DNA of 64,000 bases from Anaerolineae bacterium (GTDB lineage: Bacteria; Chloroflexota; Anaerolineae; Aggregatilineales; JAFGMM01). Below, piece by piece: positions 8,585 to 17,828 of this stretch. The notes beneath the pieces are model-generated. The model was not told the origin of the DNA. It saw only the letters and a program-made list of their open reading frames with translations, and did no database searches. Position 1 is the first letter of the stretch. Each line of letters opens with the position of its first letter. Position numbers and translations under genes: made by a program. The DNA lies in contig JAOSJO010000024.1 of NCBI GenBank assembly GCA_027494055.1, positions 248,001-312,000 on the forward strand, written 5' to 3'.

Positions 8585-9786
8585 ATGGCAACGCGACGGC
8601 TGCACGATGACCTGGAACCGGTGTCACCTTCGGGTTCCTCTGCGCCCAGCCACGCACCCGAGATCAGAGAAGAACCTGAGCCGGAGGCCCCGCCTCAGCC
8701 GACCGGAGGGTCGTCCCGGCGTCGGCCACGCGGCGTATCGCAACGCAAGGCCGCGCACATGCCGCGCACGTTGAGCCAGGTCCTCAACGAGGCGAACGAG
8801 ATGGTCGTCCAGGGCGACCTCTCGGATTACGTGCCGCTGCCCACCGGCTTCGACCCGCTTGACGGGTTGATCGGCGGGGGTTGCGGCGCACCGAGCTGGT
8901 GCTTCTGGGCGGGCCGCAGGGTATCGGCAAGACGATCTGCACGCTGCAGATGGCGCGCAACGTGGCGATGCGCGGCGATCAGTTCGCCTTCTTCCTTTCG
9001 TATGAACACACCGAAACGCACCTGATGAACCGGCTCCTGTGCCTGGAGAGCGTCAACCCGCCGGAGATGGACCTGTCGGGCGGCGTCAAGCTCAAGGACC
9101 TGTATGACCTCGTGATTTCGCAGCGCGCGCGCGGCTACCTGGACAACGGCACGGGCAGCGGCTCGCTTCAGGGCATCCTGCGCCAGGACAGGAAGACTGC
9201 CGCCGCGCTGGCGCGCATGAGCCGCTACGCGGACCGGCTGATTCTGGTCAAGGCCAGCCCCGCCGTCACCACCCTGCGCACGCTTCGCGAGATGACGGCG
9301 CGGCTCTGCGAAGCGACGAACGGGAACGTTTCGGTGTTCGTCGATTATTTGCAGAAGGTGGCGGTGCATCCAGAGCGGCCCACCGATGAGGCCGAGAAGG
9401 TTACGATCATTGTTGAGGGCCTGAAGGATATCGCGCTCGCGCTCGACGTGCCGGTGTTTGCCATCGTCGCCGCCGACCGGGAAGGGCTGAAGTCCAAGCG
9501 GCTTCACCTCTTCCACCTGCGCGGCAGCTCCGCGCTGGACTACGAGTGTGACATTGCCGTCATCATGAACAACAAATACCACATTCTCTCCAAGGAGCAC
9601 ATGACGTTCAACCCGTATAAGGCGAAGCAATACCGGGACTGGGTCGTCTTCACGGTCGAGAAGAACCGCGCCGGGCGCGCGATGACGGACGTGGAGTTCC
9701 AGCTTCACGCGCAGTACTTTGCCTTTGACCCGCGCGGGCGGTTGGTGCAGCAGCAGCTTATTGACGAGAAGATTATCGAACAATAG
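8585..9786 (+). CDS. DnaB-helicase-like RecA-fold ATPase (one frameshift)
   Basis: About 400 aa. An N-terminal polar, proline-rich stretch (about 60 residues) is followed by LSQVLNEANEM and the helicase entry motif VPLPTGFDPLDGLIGGG. Walker A reads GGPQGIGKT, Walker B lies in VSVFVDYLQKV (compare DnaB DYLQ), and GSSALDYECD fits motif H3/H4. The DnaB N-terminal DnaG-binding domain is absent, so this is not the replicative helicase itself; it may be a KaiC/RadA/DnaB-like accessory ATPase. The frame shifts at GGCGGGGGTTG near 8875-8881. A terminator and palindromic repeats follow it. Confidence 0.7.
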
Positions 9787-9845
9787 GCTGTTCTTTCCCC
9801 AATCTTTAAACGATCACGTAGCGACGTGTCTGTTCACCTTTTGTT

Positions 9846-9925
9846 CCCGCGACTGAAGTCGCGGGCTAATTCGTACTCTTCCCCGCCATTTCTGCGATTA
9901 ACCGACGACTTCAGTCGTCGGGTTG
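9846..9925. repeat. Pair of REP-like palindromes
   Basis: Unit one is CCCGCGACTGAAGTCGCGGG (palindromic around ACTGAAGT). Unit two is CCGACGACTTCAGTCGTCGG, the same core in opposite orientation. The two face each other about 45 bases apart, a REP-doublet arrangement. Confidence 0.65.
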
Positions 9926-9995
9926 CGAAACACACTCTAGCGTGATTCGAGCGGATAACGTGAACAGTTGCTTCCGTTATAGCAATACCACATCG

Positions 9996-10020
9996 AACGG
10001 CCCGCAGTCACCGGGCCGTT
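9996..10020 (+). terminator. Hairpin terminator after the DnaB-like gene
   Basis: AACGGCCCG (9996-10004) pairs with CGGGCCGTT (10012-10020) around a 7-base loop and is followed by GTTGCGTT, a weak U tract. It lies about 210 bases after the stop codon. Confidence 0.55.
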
Positions 10021-10125
10021 GTTGCGTTCTCCACAGAGGCTACGCGAAGAATTCAGAGATTCTTCACATCCCTTTTACCTGCCGTTTATGAAACCATGCT
10101 ACAGTGACTTGCAACAGGAAAGCGT

Positions 10126-10362
10126 ATGGATGGGAATTGGCGTGAGGTGCAGGAAGAAATGGGTGCGTATCAGGTCAAGTACATAGAACTACGGCTGAAA
10201 GGGCTGTCGCATACAGCGGCGCTCAACCTCGTACAGAGCCTTCTGGGTCCACTCAGCCCGGCGCAGCGCGACACGTTCCTTGCCTGGGCGCGCGCGCACG
10301 AGGGCCGGCTGGGGGCTGAGGCCGTGGCCGGCCTGGCTACGGCGCCAGCGCCCGCACCGTGA
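10126..10362 (+). CDS. Small hypothetical protein, 78 aa
   Basis: Starts at ATG 10126 with CAGGAAAG upstream and an extended -10-like TGCTACAGT at 10097-10105. The product is largely helical and ends with an Ala/Pro tail. SHTAALNLVQSLLGPLSPAQRDTFLAWARAHEG shows a regular amphipathic pattern, split here only by its own Pro residues. Its 3' end overlaps the convergent lipoprotein gene by 26 bases. No family recognised; the start signals are better than for a chance ORF. Confidence 0.45.
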   Translation: MDGNWREVQEEMGAYQVKYIELRLKGLSHTAALNLVQSLLGPLSPAQRDTFLAWARAHEGRLGAEAVAGLATAPAPAP

Positions 10363-11211
10363 GAAAGTCATACTCCGCGCGGGCTTGAGGCGCGCCGCCC
10401 CGGGTCTGCGCCCAGAAGCCGAAATCCCCGGTGTTGGCGAGCGCCGCGTCGTTGACGGACGCCAGCATCACGCCGTTCACCCGCAGCCACAGCGTCTCGC
10501 TCACGCAGCCGACCTCAATCTGGTTCCATTGCGTCGCCGGGTTGACCACCGGCGACGGCTCGCCAAAGTCCATCAGGAAGGTCCAATCCCCGCCGTTGTT
10601 GACCCGCGCAATGCGATAGCGGCTGTCCCCCGTGAGGGCGAAATTGTAGAAGGACTGCGTCGCGCTGTCGTACCGGCAGATGAAGCCGTAGACGCCGCCG
10701 GGATCGTCGTTCGCCAGCCGCGCGTCGGCCTGGATGACGATGTCCTTCGTGGCAGAGTTGACCGGCCCGAGCCGCCAGGTCCACCGCCCGTTGACGTTCA
10801 TCGACACGAAGTAAATGCCCCCCTCCTGGCCCGAACTGCTGGCGTCGTCGGCGTAGGCGTACCATTCCAGGCTGGGAACGTCGAAGTTGTCGGTTATCAG
10901 AACGTCGGCGGGCGTGGCCGGCAGGCCTGAGACCTCCTCGGTGGGCAGGGGCGGCTCGGTCGGCGTCGCGCTGGGGGCGTGTCGTCGGGCGCGCCGGTGA
11001 TCTCGGTGGGCGGGGGCGTCGCCGTCGGCATGAGCGTCGGCGGCTGGGTCGGTGGCCCTTCCGTCGTGGGCAACACCGGCGGCAGGGTGAGGGTGGGCGT
11101 GCCGGTGGGCGCAGCGGCGCTGCCTGCCGGCAGGTTGCACCCCGCCGCTGTCATCGCCAGCAGCGCAAGGCCCGCGAACGCACAGACGCCGCGCAAAGGC
11201 CGGTGAGGCAT
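10337..11211 (-). CDS. Lipoprotein with C-terminal beta-sandwich (LamG/DUF1080-like) domain (one frameshift)
   Basis: About 291 aa. Signal peptide with lipobox MTAAGC (AFAGLALLAMTAAGC), then a Thr/Pro-rich linker of about 60 residues. A beta-rich domain follows (DNFDVPSLEWYAYADD, GRWTWRLGPVNSATKDIVIQADARL, ETLWLRVNGVMLASV) like the jelly-roll domains that bind or hydrolyse glycans. The frame changes in a GGGGG run near 10970-10977 in the linker. Start at ATG 11211 behind GGGAGAA. It sits directly downstream of lipA on the same strand but is probably unrelated in function. Exposed on the cell surface; ligand unknown. Confidence 0.7.
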
Positions 11212-11243
11212 TATTCTCCCCCTGGACCCGGAGTGACGCGCCA

Positions 11244-12155
11244 TTAGCTGGTGGGTTCGGCTTGGTACAGGGTGGAGAGGGCGCGTACCTGCTGTTCGGC
11301 GCGGTAGGAGGAGCGCACCAGCGGCCCGCTTTCGACCCACTTGAAGCCCAACTCCAGGCCGATGCGCTCAAATGCGTCGAACTCATCCGGCGTGTAGTAG
11401 CGTTCGATGGGCAGGTGCTTCTGGCTCGGCTGGAGATACTGGCCGATGGTGAGGATGTCCACGCCCAGGCCGGCCAGGTCGCGCATGACGTCCACAACTT
11501 CGTCGAAGGTCTCACCCAGGCCCACCATGATGCCGCTCTTGGTGAGCACCAGGGGGTCCATTTGCTTTGCGTTGCCGAGCGTCGCCATCGCCCACTCGTA
11601 ATGGTCCTGCGGCTGCACCTTGCGGAAGAGGCGCGGCACGGTCTCGACGTTGTGGTTGAGGATTTCCGGGCGCGCGTCCATCACGATCTTGAGCGCGTCG
11701 CGGTCGCCCTTGAAGTCTGGGATGAGCACCTCGATGGAGCATCCCGGCTGCACCTGACGGATGCGCTTGATCACCATCGCAAAGATCGGCGCGCCGCCGT
11801 CCTTGCGCTCGTCGCGGTTGACGCTGGTGATGACCACGTGGCGCAGGTTCATCTGGCGCACTGCCTCGGCGACGCGGTTCGGCTCCTGCCAGTCCATCGG
11901 GCGCGGCCGGCCCGTAGCGATGTCGCAGAAGCCGCACGAGCGCGTACAGATGTCGCCCATCATGAGGAAGGTCGCGGTCCCATGCCCCCAGCACTCGCCG
12001 ATGTTGGGGCAGCGCGCCTCTTCGCACACGGTGTTGAGCGACTTGCTGCGCATGAGGGTGCGCACGTTCTCGAAGGTCTCGCCGCTGGGCGCTTTGACCC
12101 GAATCCACGGCGGCCGGCGGCGCGATTTGACGTTGTCCTGGACGTTTTCAGCCAT
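11244..12155 (-). CDS. lipA: Lipoyl synthase
   Basis: 303 aa, radical-SAM enzyme inserting two sulfurs into protein-bound octanoyl groups. The auxiliary 4Fe-4S cluster motif [12 protein letters not shown] is near residues 39-50 and the radical-SAM motif CTRSCGFC near 65-72. Downstream family landmarks are present: [14 protein letters not shown], the [10 protein letters not shown] segment, and the C-terminal [12 protein letters not shown] with the conserved RSSY. Length is normal. Start at ATG 12155 with a TATAAT box about 37 bases upstream. It lies 61 bases after the PhyH gene on the same strand. Confidence 0.95.
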   Translation of the reverse strand: MAENVQDNVKSRRRPPWIRVKAPSGETFENVRTLMRSKSLNTVCEEARCPNIGECWGHGTATFLMMGDICTRSCGFCDIATGRPRPMDWQEPNRVAEAVRQMNLRHVVITSVNRDERKDGGAPIFAMVIKRIRQVQPGCSIEVLIPDFKGDRDALKIVMDARPEILNHNVETVPRLFRKVQPQDHYEWAMATLGNAKQMDPLVLTKSGIMVGLGETFDEVVDVMRDLAGLGVDILTIGQYLQPSQKHLPIERYYTPDEFDAFERIGLELGFKWVESGPLVRSSYRAEQQVRALSTLYQAEPTS

Positions 12156-12191
12156 GAAGGTGCCCGGTCCTTTACGGTATTCGCCACTCAG

Positions 12192-12197
12192 ATTATA
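12192..12197 (-). promoter_or_regulatory. -10 box (GCTATAATC) of lipA
   Basis: Minus-strand TATAAT preceded by GC, about 37 bases before the lipA ATG. It suggests lipA is transcribed on its own, not only by read-through from the PhyH gene. Confidence 0.45.
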
Positions 12198-12216
12198 GCG
12201 CGCCGGGGACGGATGC

Positions 12217-13026
12217 CTACTTCTGCGCCTCCTGCCACGCCTCGCAGCCCCGGAACGGCATGTGCACGCCTTCCTGATAGCGCGGCCAGGAGTTGTACGC
12301 GTTGACGCCGGGGGCTTCCGCACCGCGCAGCAGGAACGCGCTCGGCCACGGCGGCGTATCGGTGAGGATGCGCGTGCCTGTCGGGATGTAGCGGATCGTC
12401 AGCCCGCGCCGCCACCGGGGCGAGACGTTGGCGTTGGAGCCGTGGATGATGTTCGGGTGGTGGATCGAGACGTCGCCGGCTTCCAGCTCGACGTCCACCG
12501 CCTGCGCCTCATCGACGTACTCCGGCGGGGTCTCGGCGCTGAGCACGTTCGCCGTGTCGGTGCGCTCGCGCAGGCCGACGAGGTCCAGCGTGTGCGTGCC
12601 GGGGATCACGCGCATGCAGCCGTTCTCCACCGTCGAGTCGTCCACCGCCAGCCAGAGCGTCACCACCGCCATCGGCTCCAGCGGCCAGAACGCCCCGTCC
12701 TGATGCCAGAGCACCGGCTGCCCATCGCGCGGCGGCTTGGCGATGTAGTGCGACGCGAAGAGGGCAATGTCTGGCCCGACGAACTCAGTGGCGATGTCAA
12801 GCAGGCGGTGGTCGGCGACCAGCCGCACCCAGAACGGGTCGTCGGTCATGAGCGTGTGCCCCAACTGCTCCGGGCGCAGGTCAGGGTGTTTGCGCATCAG
12901 CCATGTGATGTGGTTTCGCGCCTCATGCACCAGGTCTTTGTCGATGGCCTGGCGGACGATCACGTAGCCGTCGCGGTCGTACCGCGCGCGGATGCCTTGC
13001 AGTTGTGTATCAAGCTGGGTTGCCAC
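12217..13026 (-). CDS. Phytanoyl-CoA dioxygenase (PhyH) family protein
   Basis: 269 aa, Fe(II)/2-oxoglutarate-dependent oxygenase fold. The iron site is visible as H-x-D in [12 protein letters not shown] and the distal His in [12 protein letters not shown]; the 2-oxoglutarate-binding Arg is in [13 protein letters not shown]-terminal [14 protein letters not shown] is typical of the family. The start is GTG 13026 preceded by AAAGGAG at about 7 bases. Substrates in bacteria are diverse (secondary metabolites, ectoine, alkyl compounds), so no specific role is given. Confidence 0.85.
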   Translation of the reverse strand: MATQLDTQLQGIRARYDRDGYVIVRQAIDKDLVHEARNHITWLMRKHPDLRPEQLGHTLMTDDPFWVRLVADHRLLDIATEFVGPDIALFASHYIAKPPRDGQPVLWHQDGAFWPLEPMAVVTLWLAVDDSTVENGCMRVIPGTHTLDLVGLRERTDTANVLSAETPPEYVDEAQAVDVELEAGDVSIHHPNIIHGSNANVSPRWRRGLTIRYIPTGTRILTDTPPWPSAFLLRGAEAPGVNAYNSWPRYQEGVHMPFRGCEAWQEAQK

Positions 13027-13096
13027 GGCTCACTCCTTTGTGGGTCGGAATAATCTCCTTGCCGGTCGCAGTTGAAGTGTACCCGGCGTCGAGGTT

Positions 13097-13105
13097 TGTT
13101 ACAAT
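13097..13105 (+). promoter_or_regulatory. Extended -10 promoter of the DUF952 gene
   Basis: TGTTACAAT (TGn + TACAAT) 34 bases before the GTG start at 13139. Confidence 0.45.
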
Positions 13106-13138
13106 GGCGTAGTGCGGCTACGCAACGGAGACGATAGC

Positions 13139-13495
13139 GTGAGCATCATCCTCCACATCACCACGCGCGACGCATGGCAGGCGGCACAGGTCGCCGGGGC
13201 CTATCGCGGCGACACGCTCGACACAGCGGGTTTCATCCACTGCTCCACGCCGGCGCAGGTCGTCCCGGTGGCGGATGCGTACTATCGCGGGCAGGCGGGC
13301 CTGGTGCTCCTGTGCATCGAAGAGGCGCGGGTTCAGGCCGAGATACGCTACGAAAGCCCTGCGCCCGGCGCGGACACGCGGTACCCCCATGTCTACGGGC
13401 CGATGAACCTCGACGCGGTCGTGAAGGTCGTCGATTTCCCGCCTAACTCCGATGGGACATTCGCGCTGCCGGCGGAAGTCGCCGACCTGCCGTAA
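13139..13495 (+). CDS. DUF952 family protein
   Basis: 118 aa, starting at GTG 13139 with GGAG about 8 bases before it. ILHITTRDAW at the N-terminus, GFIHCSTPAQV (the conserved FIHxS motif) and the YPHVYGPMNLDAVVKV segment near the C-terminus are the DUF952 hallmarks. The family has an ADP-ribosyltransferase-like fold, function unproven. Convergent with the VOC gene, with a shared hairpin between. Confidence 0.85.
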   Translation: MSIILHITTRDAWQAAQVAGAYRGDTLDTAGFIHCSTPAQVVPVADAYYRGQAGLVLLCIEEARVQAEIRYESPAPGADTRYPHVYGPMNLDAVVKVVDFPPNSDGTFALPAEVADLP

Positions 13496-13525
13496 AAGCG
13501 GACGGCGGACCGAAGCCCGCCGTCC
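13494..13525 (-). terminator. Intrinsic terminator between convergent genes
   Basis: GGACGGCGG (13500-13508) pairs with CCGCCGTCC (13517-13525). Read on the minus strand it is followed by CGCTTTT, so it mainly serves the VOC operon; it can also act on the DUF952 transcript. Confidence 0.75.
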
Positions 13526-13543
13526 AGCGTTGCGGCGCTTACG

Positions 13544-13939
13544 TCAGCGGTGCAACGGCGTGTTGATCTCGATCAGATTGCCGTCAGGGTCGCGGAAGTG
13601 CGCGGTGCGCAACACCCACGCCTCCCGATCTGTCGGCCCGACAACGAACGTGACGCCCTGCGCCTGCAATTGCCGGTAAGCCGCGTCCACATCGTCGACT
13701 GCAAAAATGAGGGCAACAGTGTCCTGGCTTTCCTCCAGCGCCGGCTTCCCGGCGCTGCCGACGACTTCGGCCATCAGGTCCCGCCGGTAGACGCCGAAAA
13801 CCGCGTCTCCTGCTCTGAACTCGGCGTACACCCCGGCGTCGAGCGTCTGTTCCAGCCCCAGCGTGTCACGGTAGAAGCGCACGCACGCCTCCAGGCCGGC
13901 GACCAGGAGCCGCACATGCATCGCGCCCAGCGTCGTCAT
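13544..13939 (-). CDS. VOC-superfamily (glyoxalase-like) protein
   Basis: 131 aa. RLLVAGLEACVRFYRDTLGLEQ opens the first half and LIFAVDDVDAAYRQLQAQGV the second; FRDPDGNLIEINTPL carries the conserved C-terminal metal-ligand Glu. Length is normal for single VOC proteins. It is the second gene of a two-gene unit, 24 bases after the other VOC gene, and so probably shares its promoter and operator. Substrate unknown. Confidence 0.8.
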   Translation of the reverse strand: MTTLGAMHVRLLVAGLEACVRFYRDTLGLEQTLDAGVYAEFRAGDAVFGVYRRDLMAEVVGSAGKPALEESQDTVALIFAVDDVDAAYRQLQAQGVTFVVGPTDREAWVLRTAHFRDPDGNLIEINTPLHR

Positions 13940-13963
13940 CGCGCACGACTTCCAGGAGGGCGC

Positions 13964-14332
13964 TTACATCCCGCCTTCCGCCGGTTGAAGCAGCGCAATC
14001 AGGTTGCCTGTCGGGTCGTGGAAGAAGGCCATCGTCCCCACGCCAGGTATTTCCATGCCAGACTCCAGAACATTGCCACCGAGTTGCTCGACCCTGGCAA
14101 CCGAAGCGCTGAGATCGTCGGTGTGGATGTAGAACGTGATCGTGCCGGCCGGGAAGCTATCCTGCACCGGGTTGAAGCCGCCGCCCGGCTGACCTTCGCC
14201 GCTCCTGAAGGTGACGTAGTTCATGTCAGGATAGTCCTGAAATGTCCAGCCGAACGCCTCGCCGTAGAACTTCTTCATCGCCTGGAGATCGTTCGCTGCG
14301 ATTTCAATGTGAACGATCGGGTGGTTTGCCAT
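13964..14332 (-). CDS. VOC-superfamily protein, first gene of the VOC pair
   Basis: 122 aa beginning MANHPIVHIEIAANDLQAMKKFY. The second half begins ITFYIHTDDLSASVARVEQLGG, and FHDPTGNLIALLQ replaces the usual terminal Glu with Ala-Leu, so metal binding may be altered. This resembles CFP32/glyoxalase-like antibiotic-resistance or stress proteins. Start at ATG 14332: AGGAGGG precedes it. A strong promoter and a 16-base palindrome lie upstream, implying regulation by a dimeric repressor that is not encoded next to it. Confidence 0.8.
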   Translation of the reverse strand: MANHPIVHIEIAANDLQAMKKFYGEAFGWTFQDYPDMNYVTFRSGEGQPGGGFNPVQDSFPAGTITFYIHTDDLSASVARVEQLGGNVLESGMEIPGVGTMAFFHDPTGNLIALLQPAEGGM

Positions 14333-14360
14333 GTGAACCCTCCTGTTTTCGGTTCTGGAT

Positions 14361-14376
14361 TTTGTCAATTGACAAA
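14361..14376. promoter_or_regulatory. Perfect 16-base palindromic operator
   Basis: TTTGTCAATTGACAAA is its own reverse complement. It lies in the 5' UTR between the predicted transcription start (about 14400, minus strand) and the VOC start codon. A degenerate second copy, TTTGTCAAGTTAA, overlaps the -35 box at 14428-14440. Confidence 0.65.
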
Positions 14377-14406
14377 CTGGGGAATATCCCCCACGAGCGT
14401 GCTCGC

Positions 14407-14435
14407 ACTATAGCACGAGTGTTCTAATTTGTCAA
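14407..14435 (-). promoter_or_regulatory. Consensus sigma-70 promoter of the VOC operon
   Basis: Minus strand TTGACA (14430-14435) and TATAGT (14407-14412) separated by exactly 17 bases. This is among the best promoters in the window. The predicted start is near 14400, giving a leader of about 70 bases that holds the palindrome. Confidence 0.8.
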
Positions 14436-14565
14436 GTTAATGTATCGTTTTCGTAGGATTATTAAGGGATTGATAAATGCGCGGCGCGGACCTGCCACTG
14501 ATTGAGGAGTTGAAGAGTGGAGGCCGGACCGCGCCAGGCTGAATTGGGCGCGCCGGACGTGCGCC

Positions 14566-16248
14566 TTACGCCTTGCCGCGCACGCCCTCCTCCTCGTGGA
14601 TGAAGAGCCAGCCCACGATCTCGCCCACGTCGAACGAGTGATCCGCCGCCCAGTTGCGCTCGGCGGGGAAGGCGCGCCGCCGCTCAGAGGAGGTGTCCTC
14701 GTCCCGGATCGCCGCGTCGATGTCGGCGACGATTTGGCTCAGCCGGCGCTGCCACAGCGCCATGTTTTCCGGCGTCAGGTCCACCCAACCGCCTTCGGGT
14801 GTGGTTGACTTAATGACCGGCCCGCGCAGCAGGCACTTGCCGTCGGGCAGGAGGATGGCGAGACCGATGGAGACGATGTGGGCGCGCAGGTGCTGGTTGC
14901 GCCCGATCTCCTCCAGCGCCCGGTGTGCCATGGTCTCTGGCTTTTCGGCCAGCGCTTCGTCCATCGTGCGGAAGAGACGCTCCAGCAGGTGCGCCTCGAA
15001 CAGCAGCTTTGAGAGGCGCGGCGGCCCCAGAACCTCGAAGGCCACGCTGCGCACGCCGTGCTGCTGCTCAGCTGGCGCATCCGGCGGAGGGCGCTGCCGC
15101 GCAGGAACCCCCGCCCGGTAGGTCGGCCCCATCACCGCGCCGTCGAGCGCGCCAACGATATCGCGCCCGGTGTTGCTGCCCTTGATCTCCTGCACGACCG
15201 CCGCCGCGATCTCCTGCGGCGTGACGAACTCCATCTGTCCGAGCGTGGTGATGGCGGTGAACTCGTCCAGGGAGAACACGCCGTTCTCGCCGGTGTCGAT
15301 GTAGACCGACTCAAGCTGTCGCCCCAACGGTTGCCCGAAGTCGGCGCGCCCGCCCTCCGCGATGGCCTGCTCAACCGGGACCGCCGCATCCAACGGGCAG
15401 TCGTACAGGGTGATCGGGCCGCCCCGGTCCGCGACCGGCCCGTAGCCGATCTTCTTCCAGGCGATGGCCGCCGCCGGCTTGATTTCCTTGACCACCGTCA
15501 GCGCGTCAGGGGTGCGCGCCAGGAGGAACAGCAGTTGGCTGTGCGCCCCCGCGATGGCGCTCTTGCTCAGCAACATGCGCGAGGGCTTCTCCTCGCCGTG
15601 CGTGAACGGGATGTTCAGCCCCATGCCGCCGGTGCCGCTGGTCCCCACCTTGACGTAAGCCTCGGTGCCGGCTGCCTTCGCCGCCTTGTAGAGAATCTGC
15701 ACGTGTCGCACCAATTGCGGGAGATACTGCGCGCCGATCAGGTTCTCCGCCACGTCGGCGCAGGGACCGCCGTCGGGGTCGGCCAGCCAGGCGCGCATCG
15801 CGTCGCTGCGGCGGTAGACGTTCTGGTAGGCGATGGCGGTCGCGGTGTTCACGCAGTCAATGACGATATGGGCCGGCTGGCCGCCCAACTCCTCAGCCTG
15901 TCCGGTCATGAGCTGATACAGGTTGGCGGCGTGCAGAATCGCGTCGTTCAGCGGGTCGAAGGTGTCCGCGATGTGGCGCGCCCGCTTCACCGGGTCCGCG
16001 AACAGCTCTGTCGGGTGCAGGTCTTTGAACTCCCGGCGCGTAAACACATTGCCCCACGTCGGGATCAGGGCCGTGGGGCTGTCGGGGAACTCGGCGCGGA
16101 ATGCGCGCACCGCGCTCTCTGCCTCGTCGCGCCGGAGCGAGCCGATGACGAGCCGGGCGGGCCGCTCGGCCATCAGGTCGCGGCACACTGCCGCGCCAAC
16201 CAGGCCGTAGCCGCCAAAAACCATGACATTCTTCCCTCGGATGTCCAT
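14566..16248 (-). CDS. NAD(P)-binding Rossmann-fold (short-chain dehydrogenase-like) protein
   Basis: 560 aa. The N-terminal nucleotide-binding loop reads VMVFGGYGLVGAAVCRDL (residues 8-25). The middle holds YVKVGTSGTGGMGLNIPFTHG, and the C-terminal third is rich in charged helices. Length is about twice that of a classical SDR, so the second half is a separate, unassigned region. Between about 15113 and 15075 the local frame looks wrong: two compensating single-base shifts would change RAGVPARQRPPPDAPAEQQ to a reading with RAGFLRGSALRRMRQL. Start at ATG 16248 behind GGAG. Function unknown. Confidence 0.65.
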   Translation of the reverse strand: MDIRGKNVMVFGGYGLVGAAVCRDLMAERPARLVIGSLRRDEAESAVRAFRAEFPDSPTALIPTWGNVFTRREFKDLHPTELFADPVKRARHIADTFDPLNDAILHAANLYQLMTGQAEELGGQPAHIVIDCVNTATAIAYQNVYRRSDAMRAWLADPDGGPCADVAENLIGAQYLPQLVRHVQILYKAAKAAGTEAYVKVGTSGTGGMGLNIPFTHGEEKPSRMLLSKSAIAGAHSQLLFLLARTPDALTVVKEIKPAAAIAWKKIGYGPVADRGGPITLYDCPLDAAVPVEQAIAEGGRADFGQPLGRQLESVYIDTGENGVFSLDEFTAITTLGQMEFVTPQEIAAAVVQEIKGSNTGRDIVGALDGAVMGPTYRAGVPARQRPPPDAPAEQQHGVRSVAFEVLGPPRLSKLLFEAHLLERLFRTMDEALAEKPETMAHRALEEIGRNQHLRAHIVSIGLAILLPDGKCLLRGPVIKSTTPEGGWVDLTPENMALWQRRLSQIVADIDAAIRDEDTSSERRRAFPAERNWAADHSFDVGEIVGWLFIHEEEGVRGKA

Positions 16249-16491
16249 TTTGCTCCTCGTGTAAGCGCACGGTCCATGCGCTGGCCGGCGTGTCGGACCG
16301 ACCAGTGTACGTTCAGTGTATCTCTGACGATTCGATTTGAGAACGGTTAATCATCCGCTTTAAGCGGGAAGAATAGCGCGATTTTTCAGCCGGGCGGCGC
16401 GCTCAGCGCCGGCCCAGACCGCAATCTGTTGCGCAGGGGAGAATTGAACTGCGCAAAGCGCGAATTTGGAAGAAACGCGGGACGGGGTTGC

Positions 16492-17813
16492 TCAGGAGTC
16501 AGGCTGCGTGACGCTGGCGACGGCGGCGTTCGTCGCCTCCTGCGCTGTGAGCCGCTCCAGGAGCACGCTGCGCAGCGCATCTTGCATGGCGCGGGCGGCG
16601 GTGAGGCGGGCGGCGCTCGTCGGGCGGAGCGTGGCTTCGGCCAGCAGGGCTTCGGCGAATGCGCCGTAAGCCTCATCGCCCCAGATCTGCAGCGCGGTCC
16701 GCTGTGAGGGCAGCCACCGCGAGTCGCGGCTGAACGCCCCCAGGCGCTCCGGCTGCATCAGCCAGCCCAGCAGTTCGACCACCAGCGCCTGACGGTCCGG
16801 GTCGGTCGTCACCATCGCCCACGACCAGCCGGTAATCACGGTGACGCTGGGGCCTTCCACCGCCGGCACCAGCGCGACGTTGCTGCTGCCCATCTCGTTG
16901 CGCCGCCGCAGGTAGGTTGACGCATTCATCTGGGCAATGGTGCTCAGGCCCGAAAGGTAGTCCTCCACGTAGCCGTCCGCGTTGTCGTACTCAAGCACCG
17001 TGAGCGGCAGCACATTTTCCTGGATGGCCCGCTGGTAGAACTCAAGCACGGCCAGCAGCGGGTCGGGATCGAGCACGGCGCGGCCCTCGTCGTCGATCAG
17101 CCGCCCGCCGCCCGCCATGTACTGCCCGACGATGGTATCGATGTTCCCCGCCGGGAAGAGGAACGGCGGCGGCACGTCCAGCAGGTCGTCGAGGACGACA
17201 GGCGGCGTTTCGACCGCGCTCTGGCGGAAGACGAGGTGTTGCCCATCGAGCACGTAGGACGCGCCGTACAACTCGCCGTTGAAGGTGCTCATCTCCCTGG
17301 CGACCGGGAACCAATCGCTCACGACCTCCTCTGGCAGCCGGCCCTCCAGGCGCTGCACCAGGTTCGCGGTGGCGGCGCTCACGAGGTCGGCCCGGCTGAG
17401 GAGCACCAGGTCGGGGAGCGCATCCGGCGCGACCGCGAGCGTGCTGCGCAACACCTCCAGCACGCCGTCTGCGCCGCTGGGGAGCTTCGCGCGCACGTCG
17501 AAGATCACGGTTGGGTGGCGCGCGCGGAAGGCCTCCAGTTGTTCAAGCAGCACCGCCGGAATCGCGCCGCCTGGGGCCAGCGGCTCGACCAGCCACAGCC
17601 GCAGCGTGCGCCGGCTCACGGTTGGCGCCGGCGTCTCGGAGGGGCCGGCGTCAGCGTGGCGATGGGCGTCGTCTGCGCCGTCGTGGGGCTTGCCGTGGCG
17701 GTGGGCGGCGTGGAAGGCGGGGCGGCGGCGTCTTGCTGGCACCCTGCCGTCAGCGCCAGCAGGCACACCAGCGCAAGCCACGCCGCCCCAAAACCGTTGC
17801 CTCGCAACAACAT
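16492..17813 (-). CDS. Extracellular solute-binding lipoprotein, family 1 type (one frameshift)
   Basis: About 440 aa. Signal peptide and lipobox ALTAGC (LALVCLLALTAGC), Thr/Pro linker, then a periplasmic-binding-protein fold: LRLWLVEPLAPGG, LLEQLEAFRARHPTV, LPDLVLLSRADLV, ELYGASYVLDGQHLVF, ITGWSWAMVT and LVVELLGWLMQPERLGAFS. This resembles ABC sugar-binding proteins, but no permease gene is adjacent. The frame changes near 17635 in the linker. Start at ATG 17813, where the signal peptide begins. It follows the M42 peptidase genes on the same strand by 15 bases and could be co-transcribed with them. Confidence 0.7.
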
Positions 17814-17828
17814 CTTCCGGGCGACCGC

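Larger units (their letters stand above)
9787..10125. other. Intergenic region with palindromic repeats and a terminator
   Basis: 339 bases with no gene. It contains two palindromic repeat units (9846-9925), the hairpin at 9996-10020 and the promoter-like site before 10126. Confidence 0.6.
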
